NCBI GenBank assembly: GCA_015680685.1
Contig: MNCI01030691.1
Location: forward strand, 90,512 to 138,317
DNA from: Gnetum montanum
Taxonomy: Eukaryota > Streptophyta > Gnetopsida > Gnetales > Gnetaceae
Direction: 5' to 3'
Length of the DNA stretch: 47,806 nucleotides
Shown here: positions 1-11,224 of the stretch, piece by piece
Numbering within the stretch: the first letter of the stretch is position 1
Layout: each line of letters opens with the position of its first letter
Notes under the pieces: generated by a model
Seen by the model: only the letters and a program-made list of their open reading frames with translations
What the model was told of the DNA's origin: nothing
Database searches by the model: none
Program-made: the position numbers and the translations under genes

Positions 1-2172
1 ATTTTATATATTTTATAAAAATAAGGAGGGAGAGGACCTAGGTTTGAACCCATGACCTCCTATTCAAAATTAAAATTTGTTTTTTAACTTTTTATTATTA
101 TTTTATTCCACTTTGCCTCGATAGTTGACGTGGTGGTTCAACCAATGACAGGGTAAGGGTTCGATATGGATAAATGGTGATTCCAGGTTGATTTCTAATC
201 CTAAAATTTTGACATTTTTTGGTTTAAATAATAAAGTAATAATTTAATATTATTTTAATGCATGTACAATGAGAAATTTTAAAAATCAATATCTCCCAAA
301 TCATAAGTTTTATTGAGACAAAATTTGTATTGTTGGAATCATCTCAACAAGTACTACATGTAAGACATAGTTTTAGGGTTCAAACATGTAATTAATTTTT
401 CCTGAATTAAAAGGACCAAACGAGCCTATTTTGTTGAATTGACATCTCTAGTTTGACATATGGTAACTTGGAATCTTCTAGATTACTTGAATAGTAAATT
501 TCAACAAAACAAGATTAATTTAGTTTATGGTTACTAACTTTCTTGAAAGAAATTTAACAATAATCCTAATCAATTAATAATTATAGTATTAAGATGGGTA
601 AGAGTTACTTGAACTGATGTATCATTATCTTACCAACATATCTTGTAATTGATGAATCTTAATGAGGTGTAATCAAATCTATGTTGGTTAATGATATCCA
701 TGAAATAATTTTGTTGCTTGCTAGGATCTAGATGCCTAATTCATTGTGTGTGAAGTGAATGGAAAAGTATCTTCTAACTTGCATCACAAATATATGGTAC
801 ATTTGGTTATGATGAATGGCTTTCCATGTGTTATGATCCATTGTAGTTGGCCCATGGTTCTGAATGGCCCTTAGGTCATGGTTTGCTCCAATATCAATTA
901 TGACATCCTGTCCACAAATGTCATGGAAAATGTCAAATATATGACATATGAGGCATTATGCATACAAAGAAAACATACCAAATGTGAAATATATGTGATA
1001 TTCAACATTATGTATAAAGGAAATAATAGGAAAAATGTAGAGAGAGAAAGAAAAGAATGCTTTATTAATATGGAATAGTGCATCTAGATCATGCTCTGAG
1101 AGTGTTCCTTGGCGTCTTCTTCCTTTGGCATCTATCCCTTAGAGGCAATCTAGCACTACCACCATGGTTAAGCCTATAACCTAGCCAGAAGAAATGGCTA
1201 GTCCACTTCATGTCCTACTTCACCCAGCTCCTTTGACTTGCCTATATCGGCTTCACCTCCCCATGACTTGCCAGTACTAGCTTTTCCATTCCATGCTGGC
1301 ATGACCTCTAACCCTAGGTATAAATGTCTTAGGTAAAACCCCAAAAAGTTACATTAAAAGACACATTTGTTATTACAAAATTCCCTTTCAGGTCTTAATC
1401 ACAACTACCCTTTTAGGTCTTGTTAAGATAATAATAACACTTGTTATGAAGAGACATCATCTTCATTAGGCAGCATCATCATTTGGGAATGGGGATGTGA
1501 CACTCAACAATCAAGGGACACACATCATTACAAGGATAAGATTTAATTAGACCTCACTGTACACCACTAAAACAAATTTTGAAGACATGATGCATGTTTA
1601 GTGAGTACTAAAACTACAATTGTATTAAATTTTTAAAGTATATGATTCAATAAATTAGTCTATAGTTCCTTTTAATGAAGGTTCTTGGGCTACTCATTCA
1701 TAATAGATGAATTACATGGAAAAGGGCTTTTAGCCTCTATGCTTTAGAGAGGATGAGAAGAAAATTTTTTTTAAGATATCTTTTGGAAGGATGAAAAGTT
1801 TATTTTTTCTTTCTAACCCCAAAGATTCATATGAGATAATTATCAAGAATAAAATTATTCATATGAAATTTAACAAATCCTAAAGAATGCAATTATGAGT
1901 TCCATTTTCATTGAGAAAAATGATAGATATTTAGAAATTTCTCATTTATCTAAAAGTTTGAAAATATTTTTGGGCCTCATCTTCATTATATGGAATAGTT
2001 TTTCCTCAATGTTCTTTTTAAGACTCTTTTTACATATTTTTTATAAGTTTCTAATTACATAATATGCTTGGAAACATACATCTAGACTTTGTAGTAACTT
2101 TAACCAACCATTAAACAAAAAACATTCTTGGTAACTTACCTCCTTTGTCTCATTTTATTTGATAATCAAAAG
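1..2172. other. AT-rich non-coding flank
   Basis: No reading frame longer than about 66 codons and no recognisable protein motif on either strand. The sequence is AT-rich with T and A runs and resembles ordinary plant intergenic or very old repeat DNA. Two short GGTTCRA-like strings near 45-65 and 165-180 recall pol III B boxes, but no matching A box or tail is visible. Confidence 0.5.
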
Positions 2173-3020
2173 AGATGAAGCATAGTTTGCAAAGCCTCGA
2201 TATCGGGTACGTGATATCGTAGCCTGGGTAACAATATCAAATACATGATATCGTGATTCCTGTGTAGGCCTATAAATACAATGTTCAAATGCATAGAAAA
2301 AGGGGGGAGTTGGTAAGTAGTTGGTAGAGTCTTTTTGTTGGTTTTCAATTAGTTTTAATTCTTTCTCTAGTGCATGCTTGTAGTGTGATGATTGTAATTA
2401 TATGAAACCCTTATTCGAGTGTGCTGTACTTGGACACGCACATGATCAGTAATAAAGATTGAGATTTTTCCATCATTGTAGTATTCATGTAGCTTTTAAT
2501 TAATTTCATTGTTAATTATTTACTGTTGTTTCTTAGTTCATATTTCCTTTATTGTCATTTACATTTCTTGTTGATAGACGCTAAATGAGTATGACTTAAT
2601 AATGAATATTTAAGTGTAACTACTTGGTATCCCAGTAGCGTATCTAGAAGTGCTTAAGTAATGTATGATTAGTAATCCCAGAAGTAGTACACAAGGTCCA
2701 AGATGTGTATAGATGATTAGGGATGGATACTCATCGCACCTAGGCTAGCTTAGATCTTATTTCCTATTGCTTATTAGTTTAATCAAGTTATTTCCCATTG
2801 TTTTAGGAGTAGTGTAATGATAGAAATCACATCATACACTTCTCTTTGGACTAAACCATACATGACAAAGAAAATACTAGTCTAGGTGGGAAGACAGTGA
2901 ACTATGATCAATGCGTAACTATCTAAATACCATAACTAGCCCATCTACGAAGTTTGACCAGATCGTGCATACACACTCGTATTTGTATGGATGAGTGTAG
3001 GGGTACCTTGCTATTGATCA
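2173..3020 (+). repeat. A1 5' LTR
   Basis: Matches 10379-11224 over nearly its whole length. The expected TGATGAAGC start reads AGATGAAGC, and the end is GATCA just before the primer site. It contains a GATATC-rich cluster, a TATA box at 2271 and GATCAGTAATAAAGAT near 2443-2458, where AATAAA is a plausible poly(A) signal. Confidence 0.85.
2197..2280 (+). promoter_or_regulatory. LTR promoter: GATATC cluster plus TATA box
   Basis: Several degenerate palindromic GATATC/CAATATC motifs spaced by short GGTAC or AATACATG strings precede TATAAATACA (2271-2280). The same arrangement occurs in the LTRs of A2 and B, so it is probably the U3 enhancer and core promoter. The A2 3' LTR keeps the cluster but has lost the TATA box. 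Confidence 0.6.
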
Positions 3021-3021
3021 T

Positions 3022-3039
3022 TGGTATCGTTGCTAGGGA
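3022..3039 (+). other. A1 primer-binding site (tRNA-Asp-like)
   Basis: TGGTATCGTTGCTAGGGA begins one base after the LTR end. It resembles the complement of the plant tRNA-Asp 3' end (TGGCGCCGTTGCCGGGGA), the primer usual for Athila-type elements. The equivalent sites in A2 and B sit at the same one-base spacing. Confidence 0.7.
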
Positions 3040-3152
3040 TAGTGCTAGTTATTTAGATTAGTTACATCATCCAAGATCGATGTAAAGAAGCATTGATGAT
3101 ATATCTTTTAGAAAGAAAGTAATTGTAGATAAGTCACACATAATTCACAACA

Positions 3153-5469
3153 ATGTCTCTCTCATAAGATGATGATCACACAACAACTAGTGAAGCAATT
3201 CATTGGAGAACCAACAAATTATGTGATGATGAAGATGAAGCTTGGAGTACTCAACCTTATGTAGGAGACCCTTATGTTCATAAACATCCCAATGATATCC
3301 AAGGACTCTTGTCATCCAATTTAGACACCTTTAGTGAGGATGGGACATCCCATAGAATGAGGGGGCCTGTAAGGCCCAGGACCTTCTTAATGGTCACTAG
3401 GAATTTATCTAGGGATGATTGGAAGGCTTACAAAAGTCATGAAGAGCCTTCTAGTTCTTTCTCTTCCTCTACTCCTTGAACATCAAGTCGTTACATGGAT
3501 GACTATCTTTCAAGGGGTTGGCGTAGAAATAAAAATTGATCTCATGGGCAAAGTCAAGAACACCAACATGAACAAAGACAACATTGTCCCAACTTACAAA
3601 TTCATAACCTACCTAGTAACAATGAACCCTTGATGGAAACTAAGGACCTAGTCCATATACAAGAGGTTGTTCAAATATCTCGCAGGAATTGCAAGTAAAG
3701 CTATCTACCCAAGCTTGATTTACATAACTTTTCGAAGTTTTTAGGAAGCTATGATTTAGATCCAAAACATCATTTATAAGCCTTCCATGATGCCTGTGTA
3801 TGAAACAATATTGATAATGGGTGGCAAAGACTTAAGTTGTTCCCTCTGACACTCGTTAGCCAAGAAAAAGTATGGTACAAATCTTTAAAGTCAAAATCAA
3901 TTTGTAGTTGGCCAACAATGGTAGAACTCTTCACTAAAAGATATTAGACCTATGAAAGAGTGTCAGCCTTGAGGAGATAGATCCAAGAATGGATAAAAGG
4001 GCAACATGAACTCTTGGACATGCCTTGGAAAGATACTATTCATTGTTAAACAATCACCCAGGCCATGGGTTCCCCAAGGAAAGGCTAATGTATCACATCA
4101 TGGATGGGCTTCATGATGAAATAAGGTAGATCCTAGGGATGTATGCCCTAGGTAAACTATATGAGCTATGCACCCACCAATTCCAAGAGCTTATCAAGTA
4201 GGTAGCAAGAGAAGAAGGAGAAATAACTAAATGGCAGAATGTTGAAACCTCTCAACAGGATCAAAATCTCAAACTAGCAAAGGTCCATGATCATGAAGAG
4301 GAGAAATCAACTCACCTCAAGGAGATGGAATCATCTTTGCCAATACTAAAATCACTAGATGAAATTAAGGCAAAGATCAATAAGATGAAAAAATGGGTAC
4401 ATGAAAAATGTGGAGAATATGCTAACATTATTAGAGGTGGAACTATGTCAAACCAAGGAACAGTATAGGACACCATGCGACAATCAGAAAGAAGGGTTGA
4501 AGAAAATAAGGATAGGAGCTCAACTACCAATCATACGTATCAATGTAATGTTTACCTATATGATCATCCAAAAGGCCAATGCCCAATCTTGTCACATTTA
4601 CATGAGCATTGAGGAGGAATGCTACATCCAAATTTTGTACAGAAATATTGGGTTCAACTGCAGTGGCAAAACCCCTAGTCATGGGGCAAGCTAGCACCAA
4701 CCAGACTGTACCCTTCATATGTCTCAATGCTAAACACTTATTATGTTCAACATCCTATTTCTCCAACTAGATCAACATCCTCTACTTCACAACATCATTA
4801 TCATTCTTCTAAGTACTATCAACCCATGACCTCTTCAACAAGATCACCACCTCATGTTCTTTACACTTCTCTTCACCCTCAATATTCTCATCATTCACCT
4901 CCTCCTACATCACCACCAATTGTACCAAAAGGTTTTGCATCACAACACCAATCCACGAATGTTACTTGTGCTACTATTGCTAATAGCAGTGGAGGTCCTC
5001 CACTATGTTAAAAGCATCCTTTCTTTAGGCATGGCCGTAGAAAGAAATAACATGATTCTTTTTCCAACTTAGCACAAGTCAAATGCTATGATGCATCTTT
5101 CTCCTCAAACTTAGTGCCTCCTATTACTTTATCCGGGCCACCAATCAACACTTCAACAACTATGTGGCCCAATGAATATAACCATGTAGGGAGACATATT
5201 GATCCTTGCATACCATCTTACGGTCACAGGTGCCATAGTGGGCTAGCTTTTTATTACATGACCACATTTATAATCTGCCCTACCATGCCTACTTTAATCA
5301 AGTATGTGAACCCCAATTTGGATACATTCCTACCACCACATCAAAAGATACCTAGTGGTTTGGATATGATAGGACCCTAATGTTTCCAATATGCATGGAT
5401 CCAAATTCTCCATTTATTAATTCTAGCCATGCTTAAAGGTTTAGTCATGGGGGATATCCTCCATTCTAA
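3153..5469 (+). pseudogene. gag: A1 gag pseudogene
   Basis: The ATG at 3153 aligns with the intact start of the A2 gag at 39220, but the fifth codon is already a stop. Across frames a retrotransposon Gag core can be read at about 3710-4200, with recognisable strings such as AFHDAC, SQEKVWYKSLKSKS, RYQTYE and RLMYHIMDGLHDEIR. It is followed by a polar linker, a cysteine-containing stretch near 4535-4640 and a Ser/Thr/Pro/His-rich tail at 4727-5010. The C-terminus reads HGGYPPF before TAA at 5467-5469. Homologous strings occur in the gag of B on the opposite strand. In the family Gag forms the virus-like particle around element RNA. Several stops and frameshifts make this copy non-functional; the original was about 770 residues. 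Confidence 0.75.
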
Positions 5470-6882
5470 TAGGCAGAATTTGTAAATTTTTTTCCTTTTC
5501 TTTGATTTTACAATTTTTTGTTTTTCAATTTTTCATTCTTAATTTGTGGTTTTATCTTTTAGTGGATAATCTCATCGATGAATAAAATATTCATGTGACT
5601 TGTCGATTAAGGTGTGATTCTATGCTACTAAGACACAAGTGACTAATTATTTGAACAATAATCCCACAACATCCACCCATCCATTTTATTAATAAGAGGT
5701 TCTACTTTAGGTATGATGATATTCTTATCATCATTAAAACTTAAAGTAATTTTGTGCTCATCATGCCTAGAGTGAAGAATGATGGACTAAGAGGAAATGA
5801 AAAGGATGTGACATCCAGGGGACTTGTGGATTCTCTTTGATCACATCTATAGGTGCTATCATGTAGCTTGGCTCTACTAAGATCCTTGTAGATCTAATGA
5901 AAAATCAAAGAGTTGTGATAAAGGTGCTTAATAAAGGAACTCAATGCTATTTTAGGGGGTTCCATTGGAAATACATGCACCCATGCTTAAAGGTAGGCAA
6001 CTTCTCTGGATTACACATCAAAAGAAAAAAGAAGAAGAAAGAAAAAAAAGACAAGAAAAGAGAAAGAGTGCCAAAGCGGCTAAACAAAGAGAAAAGAAAA
6101 AGTTCAAGAAAAATGTGCTACAAAGAAATTCCAAATTACTCCTCCCTTGGACAAAACACCAAGTGATCATATGCCTTGCTATCATGATGCTCTTATGGTT
6201 GTCTATCATTGGATGAACAATGCAATGTCACTGATTATAGAAATGGACTTGGTCTTGATTTTGGAGCAATGGCTAATGACAAATTAATCATGCCTTACAC
6301 TCAGGATTCATTATGCCCAGGGTTAGTTACCTCGTGTTTCGATCTTTGCAATCCCTTCTATGATTCTTCTCATCTTGTTGTCCATATATTTTTGACTTGT
6401 GTCATGTGTCGCATAAAAATTCATATGTCATCATTGTGGTATTTAACATGTGTGTGTTTTGTGGAACTGGTGTGGATTACATTTAACCCTTTTAATGCTT
6501 ATGGACATTTTCAGGTGTGGTTACGTAAGGGCATGATAGGTAGAAACTTGCTTTGGGGAGGACCCACTTGCGTAACTTCTGTAATTTGCAACCAGTGCAC
6601 ATCATCAGATCACCTTATACCCTCCAAGTATTGCATTGATAAAACTTTCCTTTCAGTTATCATCAATTTAATTCAAATGTTCCTATGTACTATTACATGT
6701 CCTTTTACCTCACTCCATTGACAAACTCCATTGTAAAACTCCACTTCATTACACTTTTGGTGCCTTTAGGTCTCTTCGACATTACCCTAGATCTTTCAAA
6801 TTAACCTTAAATCCTTCATTTTTTGTGTCAAAAATTTGAATAAACTATCCATTTTGCCAAACACCCTATTTCATAAGGGCCA
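5470..6882 (+). other. Conserved middle region of A1, function unknown
   Basis: This stretch occupies the place where pol would be expected between gag and the 3' part. It is conserved in A2 (41585-42962). A Lys/Glu-rich segment lies near 6018-6120, followed by a stretch that can be read as NSKLLLPWTKH in one frame (6137-6169); A2 reads almost the same there. No RT, integrase or protease motif was found. It may be the rump of a larger coding region or untranslated RNA sequence. Confidence 0.55.
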
Positions 6883-6956
6883 TGATATCGAATACTAGAT
6901 ATTAGGTTCACGCTAGCCGATACGCAATATCATCTCCATAAAAACTATATTTATGG
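6883..6956 (+). promoter_or_regulatory. Internal promoter-like module upstream of ORF2 (A1)
   Basis: GATATCGAATAC, GATATTAGG, CCGATACG and CAATATC strings (6883-6932) precede ACTATATTTATGG (6944-6956). This copies the architecture of the LTR promoter, a GATATC cluster followed tens of bases later by a TATA box, although flanking sequence is not LTR. A2 has the equivalent module at 42963-43022. A second promoter for ORF2 is inference. Confidence 0.45.
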
Positions 6957-7126
6957 ACCCCCTCGGCACATGTCAACATCATTTTTCACTATTCATGTGA
7001 GGGGAGTTGTTCAAATTTTCTTCCACAAATTCTCTAGCTTGCACACCTACCATTCAAACATCCATAACTTGCTCATTAACGCTCCGATTCTCGTTTCAAT
7101 TAAACTTGCTTAAACCCAAAGTGTTT

Positions 7127-7148
7127 AACTTAGTTGTGGGGGAAGGGT
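7127..7148 (+). other. Internal polypurine-tract-like motif (A1)
   Basis: AACTTAGTTGTGGGGGAAGG, about 330 bases before ORF2. Its 17-nt core AACTTAGTTGTGGGGGA is identical in A2 (43193) and in B (21164-21186, minus strand). It resembles the true 3' tract of A1 (TTTAGTCGTGGGGG), so a second plus-strand primer site is possible. Confidence 0.5.
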
Positions 7149-7208
7149 ATGCTTCAAGTAGCATGTAGTTTTTTCAAAATTTATCGTTGCCCAAAGGATA
7201 TTATCAAG

Positions 7209-7460
7209 GGTAAGTGACCTTAAAAGTGATAAAAATGTTGCCAAATTAATTTTGTTTCTTCACCTAGACCATAAAAAAATTATTTTTTGGAGTCACCTAA
7301 TCAAAATTGGGTTTAATTTCAAAACTTTTAGGGGACTTTTCATGAAAATCTCTAAGTAATATCATACTAAGTAAGAAATAAATGTATTAAGGGTAAGAAG
7401 TAAGGTATTAATCTAATTTTGTAAATAACCTTACTAATAATTGATCTTGTGTGATTGTAG
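7209..7460 (+). other. Candidate 5' intron before ORF2 (A1)
   Basis: A good donor-like string, AAGGGTAAGTGACC (GT at 7210), and an acceptor-like string, GTGATTGTAG, ending exactly before the ORF2 ATG at 7461 would remove about 251 bases. The donor string is also present in A2 (around 43273-43284), where acceptor and ATG are mutated. No transcript evidence is available. Confidence 0.35.
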
Positions 7461-10192
7461 ATGGCCCCTAAAAGAGGACAATTAGGAGGACCCTCTCAGG
7501 GTACATCCAAATAACCAAGGAGAGGTAGAGACTAGGCACCTTTTGAAGAACATACAAAGTAGGAGGCATAATCATTCAACATTCATCAAAAACCTCCTAC
7601 TATTGTGCAATCAGGGAATGCTGAGGGTGGAGACAGCAGGGCACCTGAATAAGGACAACATATCACATTGTCTCCAAAATGTGTTTAGGAAATTCATGAA
7701 AGGTCCACATCAATAGTTGTGATTGTGGAACTTAATTTTGGACCTTTTACTAAATTTTCCCTTGAGGCAATTAGATACCAACTTAAAGCATCTCCATTAT
7801 GACATGTTCTCTCTGAGAGTGGTGATTGGTACCTGGGGGAGACGTACTAATTTTGGCACAACAAGGAAGAAGGCACCACCATTGATATTGGTGGTATTTC
7901 TATTGATTTCTCTACCAAGGCCATTTCAAAAGTATTGAATCTTCCAAACATAGGGCCCAAAGTTGCTCACCTATCCACTTACTTTGATACGAATGCATGG
8001 AAAATATGGTTAAAAAGGACGTACGGTAAAGAGGAAAAAGCATATGGAGAACTCACCCTTAAAGGGAGGATCTAATTTAAAATTGGCACATATCACATTT
8101 TCCCAACAAAAGGATTGAACAAAATTTCTACCTATGCAGCTAGAGGAAGTGCCATCTTGATGGGCAAGGTTAATGCCAACCTACTCTATCTATATCTCAT
8201 AGAAATTCTAAGGGGGTTTGAAGAACATAAGACAAGAAAATTCATATTACCTTTTCCCTACTTAATTAGGAAGCTATGTTGACATATTGGGATTCTAGGG
8301 AACACCAATAACATTCCTAGGAAGGCTCAAAATGCCTCATTTTTTGAATTACTAAAGCCACCAACTCCAAGGAAAAATGCTGGTGAGATACTAGAGCCTC
8401 AGCAAGAACAGAAGGTGGGGCCTAGTCAGTAATAAGAAGTAGGTCCCAACACATAACCTATAGGCTAACAAGACCAACTATCATCGACCATTGTTGAGTC
8501 ATCTTAGGGCCATCGTTTAATCGATCAGTTGAGGAAGTTGTGATAAAGCTAATCTCTTCAGGGTCATTGATGATGTTGTATAATCCACGATCTCAATTGA
8601 TTGTGCATGGGGGTAGGTATCCATCTAAACAAGAGGAGGGGAATCACATTGCTCACAACAGATCTCTGGAAACACTGCATCCTTTGAGGTGCAACTAGAA
8701 ACTAGTGAAGGTACCACAAGAATGGTCATGCAACACCAAGATGTAGTGGGAGCAGCAGAAGTGGTCACAAACCACATAAAAGAATCATTTAATGTTCCTG
8801 TTGTGCCATCAGTAGACTTTACAGGAGCACGTGATGCTCAAACCTTTGCCAATCCCTCAATGACTCCTATGGACCATAAGGATGTTCTAGATCGGTTGCT
8901 GCAGATAGGACAAGTGATGATGTTCTTATTTGACATCCCTCAAGATGTCACAACAACTCAGTCAGACCTCATTTATACTAAAGGGAAGTTAGTTATGGCA
9001 AAGCTTAGGGCTGAGGATGTAGAGGAGTTAGAAAGACTCCAAGAAAAGCTTGTCATCCTACAAGCTACACAACAAGATCCTTCCAAATTCATCCTTTTAG
9101 ACCAACAGAATCATTTCGAATGGATCAACTAAGTAAATTGTTGGTAGAAAATAAAAAAGTGGATGAGGAAAAAGAGAAGGCTAATTGGAATGCTTCTAAG
9201 GAACAAGCTCAAACATATGCACATGCTAAAGTACTCAAGGGCTCACAAGAAGAAAATAAACACCTCGTTGCCAAAAATCTCTAGTTGACCATAGTAGAGA
9301 AACAAAAGAATGTTCTCAAGGAAAATTTTCAGAAATTGCAAGAATAATTAATAAGGTTCAACCATGATATGAATCGCATGGCCAGAGAAAATAGAACCCT
9401 CTCAATGGAGGAGGTACATGAAATTCGCCAAAAAATAGTAATTGAAATAAGCACATCAAAAAATGAGATCAAGTGACATGAGAAGCTCAAGGAGCACTTC
9501 AAACATCAGGTGGGGATGTATAAACAGGTAATTAAAAAAGAAATCCATATGGCCAAAGCCCATATTAGCACTCTCAATGCTCAAAACATTGATTAGCAGG
9601 CCATATTGGATACTTATGCCTTCACCCATCAAGCAAAATTGAAAAGTTGGGACTCGCATATACAAGATCTCACCGAATACATGGATTTGGTAAATATGCA
9701 ATAGGCCAACTTGGCCATGTTGAAAGTAGGATGCCCGAGAACAGAATTCAAGAAGTAGGTAGCAACCACCTATGCTAAGTATGAAACTGAATTTGTTGAA
9801 CACAAGAAGACATTACAGAGATTAGAAGTAGCAAATTTTGAATTAGAGGTGGTCAAGACCAGCTACCAGGGACAAAAAGATGTTGTAGCAGATTTTGCTC
9901 GATGGCTCATGGACTACCAAGAATATAAGGATAAAGCCAGAGCCTATAAAGAGGAATGATGGTTATTTGCGGCTTGGTAAGTCAAGGCCAATCAGATGTT
10001 TCTGCAACTATTGTGTCCATGAGAGGTGTTGACTCCATCAAACATTGGAACATTAGCATGGATGACACAGGATCCTTAAACCAAAGAAAAAAGCTCTAGG
10101 CACTCCTTTAGAGATACCCATTTTCAAAGCTTGGAGCACAAGATAAGAGGAAGAGACCCGTAGAGGAGCCACCACCACCAAGAACCACATGA
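7461..10192 (+). pseudogene. A1 ORF2 pseudogene (plant-transposon-like domain plus coiled coil)
   Basis: Starts ATGGCCCCTAAAAGAGG and ends at the TGA at 10190, after a basic/proline tail (KRKRPVEEPPPPRTT). Three parts are readable across frames. The N-terminal ~300 codons hold strings such as GTTIDIGGISIDFSTKA, FKIGTYHIFPTKGLN, SAILMGKVNAN and LPFPYLIRKLC. These recall the 'putative plant transposon protein' domain of extra ORFs in plant retroelements (from memory, not searched). A linker of about 250 codons follows; part of it is open at 8689-9132. A long region rich in Glu, Lys, Leu and Gln (about 9120-9960) looks like coiled coil. Early stops (for example near 7512) and frameshifts inactivate it. 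It lies downstream of gag, in the position of the env-like ORF in Athila elements, but no signal peptide or membrane segment is evident. Confidence 0.6.
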
Positions 10193-10365
10193 GTTCCAAC
10201 AAATTTTGTATTTTGTAATTATGCATCTATGTCCCAATTTTGTTTTGTTCAAACCCACACTGAAGCATGAGTAATCCCTAGTTAGTCAATAATCCCATAC
10301 CTATCCACTTTGTAATCAATTGAACTTATTCTTATTTTATTTAACTCGAGCACGATTTGTTATTT

Positions 10366-10378
10366 AGTCGTGGGGGTG
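10366..10378 (+). other. A1 3' polypurine tract
   Basis: The purine run TAGTCGTGGGGGTG ends directly at the TGATGAAGC start of the 3' LTR. A2 and B share GTCATGGGGGTA at the same place, so this is the plus-strand primer site. Confidence 0.7.
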
Positions 10379-11224
10379 TGATGAAGCATAGTTTGCCAAG
10401 CCCTAATATCAGATCCTTGATATCAAGTATGTGATATTGTAGCTTCGATATCAAATACACAATATCATGATTCCTATGTAGGCTTATAAATACAATGTAC
10501 GGATGCACAAGAAAAGGGGGGAGTTGGTAAGTAGTTGGTAGAGTCTTTTTGTCAGTTTTCAATTAGTTTCAATTCTTTCTTCAGTGCATGCCCATAGTGT
10601 GATGATTGTAATTGTACGGAACCTTTATTTGAGTGTGTTGTACTTGGACATGCACATGATCAGTAATAAAGATCGAGATTATTCCATCATTGCAACATTC
10701 ACGTAGCTTTTAATTACTTTCATTGTTAATTATTTATTGTTGTTTCCTAGTACATATTTCCTTTATTTTCATTTACATTTCCTATTGATAGACGTAGAAT
10801 GAGTACAACTTATTCACGAACATTGAAGTGTAACTACTTCGTATCCTAATAGCGTATCTAGGAATGCTCAAGTAATGTATGCTTAGTAATCCCAGAAGTA
10901 GTACATGAGGTCTAAGATGTGTACGGATGATTAAGGATGGATACTCACCACACTTAGGCTAGCTTAGATCTTATTCCCTATTGCTTATTATTTTAATCAA
11001 GTTATTTCCCATTGTTTTTAAGAGTAGTGTAATGATAGAAATCACATCATACACCTCACTCTGGACTAAACCATACATGACAAAGCAAATACTAGTCCAT
11101 GTGGGAAGACAAAAAATGTTAATTAATCTGTAACTATCTAAATACCACAACTAAGCCATCTGTGGAGTTTGACCGGATCATGCGTACACGATCATTCATA
11201 TGGATGAGTTTAGGGGTACCTCGC
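10379..11224 (+). repeat. A1 3' LTR
   Basis: Begins TGATGAAGC and parallels 2173-3020, with the GATATC cluster near 10405-10468, a TATA box at 10485 and AATAAAGATCGAGATT near 10665. Homology stops after GGGGTACCTCGC, about ten bases short of the expected ATCA end. Confidence 0.85.

Larger units (their letters stand above)
2173..11224 (+). mobile_element. Element A1: pol-less Athila-like LTR retrotransposon
   Basis: Two direct LTRs of about 848 bp flank a ~7.36-kb interior. The order is 5' LTR, tRNA-Asp-like primer site, decayed gag (3153-5469), a conserved but unassigned middle region, a promoter-like module, a purine tract, decayed ORF2 (7461-10192), polypurine tract and 3' LTR. No protease, reverse transcriptase, RNase H or integrase motif is visible anywhere, and the second copy (A2) has the same layout, so the absence of pol looks like a family trait rather than a private deletion. 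LTR ends, primer site and polypurine tract match element B, which does carry pol remnants; the likely class is a non-autonomous Ty3/gypsy element of the Athila group. The 5' LTR start has lost its TG (reads AG) and the 3' LTR lacks its last ~10 bases, so no target duplication can be read. Confidence 0.82.

Noticed and set aside
40-185. tRNA-derived SINE suggested by GGTTTGAACCC and GGTTCGATA
   Set aside because: The two B-box-like strings are not at SINE spacing from any A box, and neither target duplication nor tail is visible.
3415-3633. A separate gene at 3415-3633 and similar short plus-strand frames through 4401-5380
   Set aside because: They are frame-shifted pieces of the A1 gag, as alignment with A2 shows.
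6018-6216. Lys/Glu-rich frames at 5897-6216 as a small gene
   Set aside because: Low-complexity A/G-rich DNA is open in several frames; the A2 counterpart is not open in the same frame over the same span.
9456-9803. 115-codon minus-strand frame, and its A2 counterpart at 45419-45649
   Set aside because: Antisense shadow of the ORF2 coiled-coil region; repeated in A2 only because the DNA is homologous.
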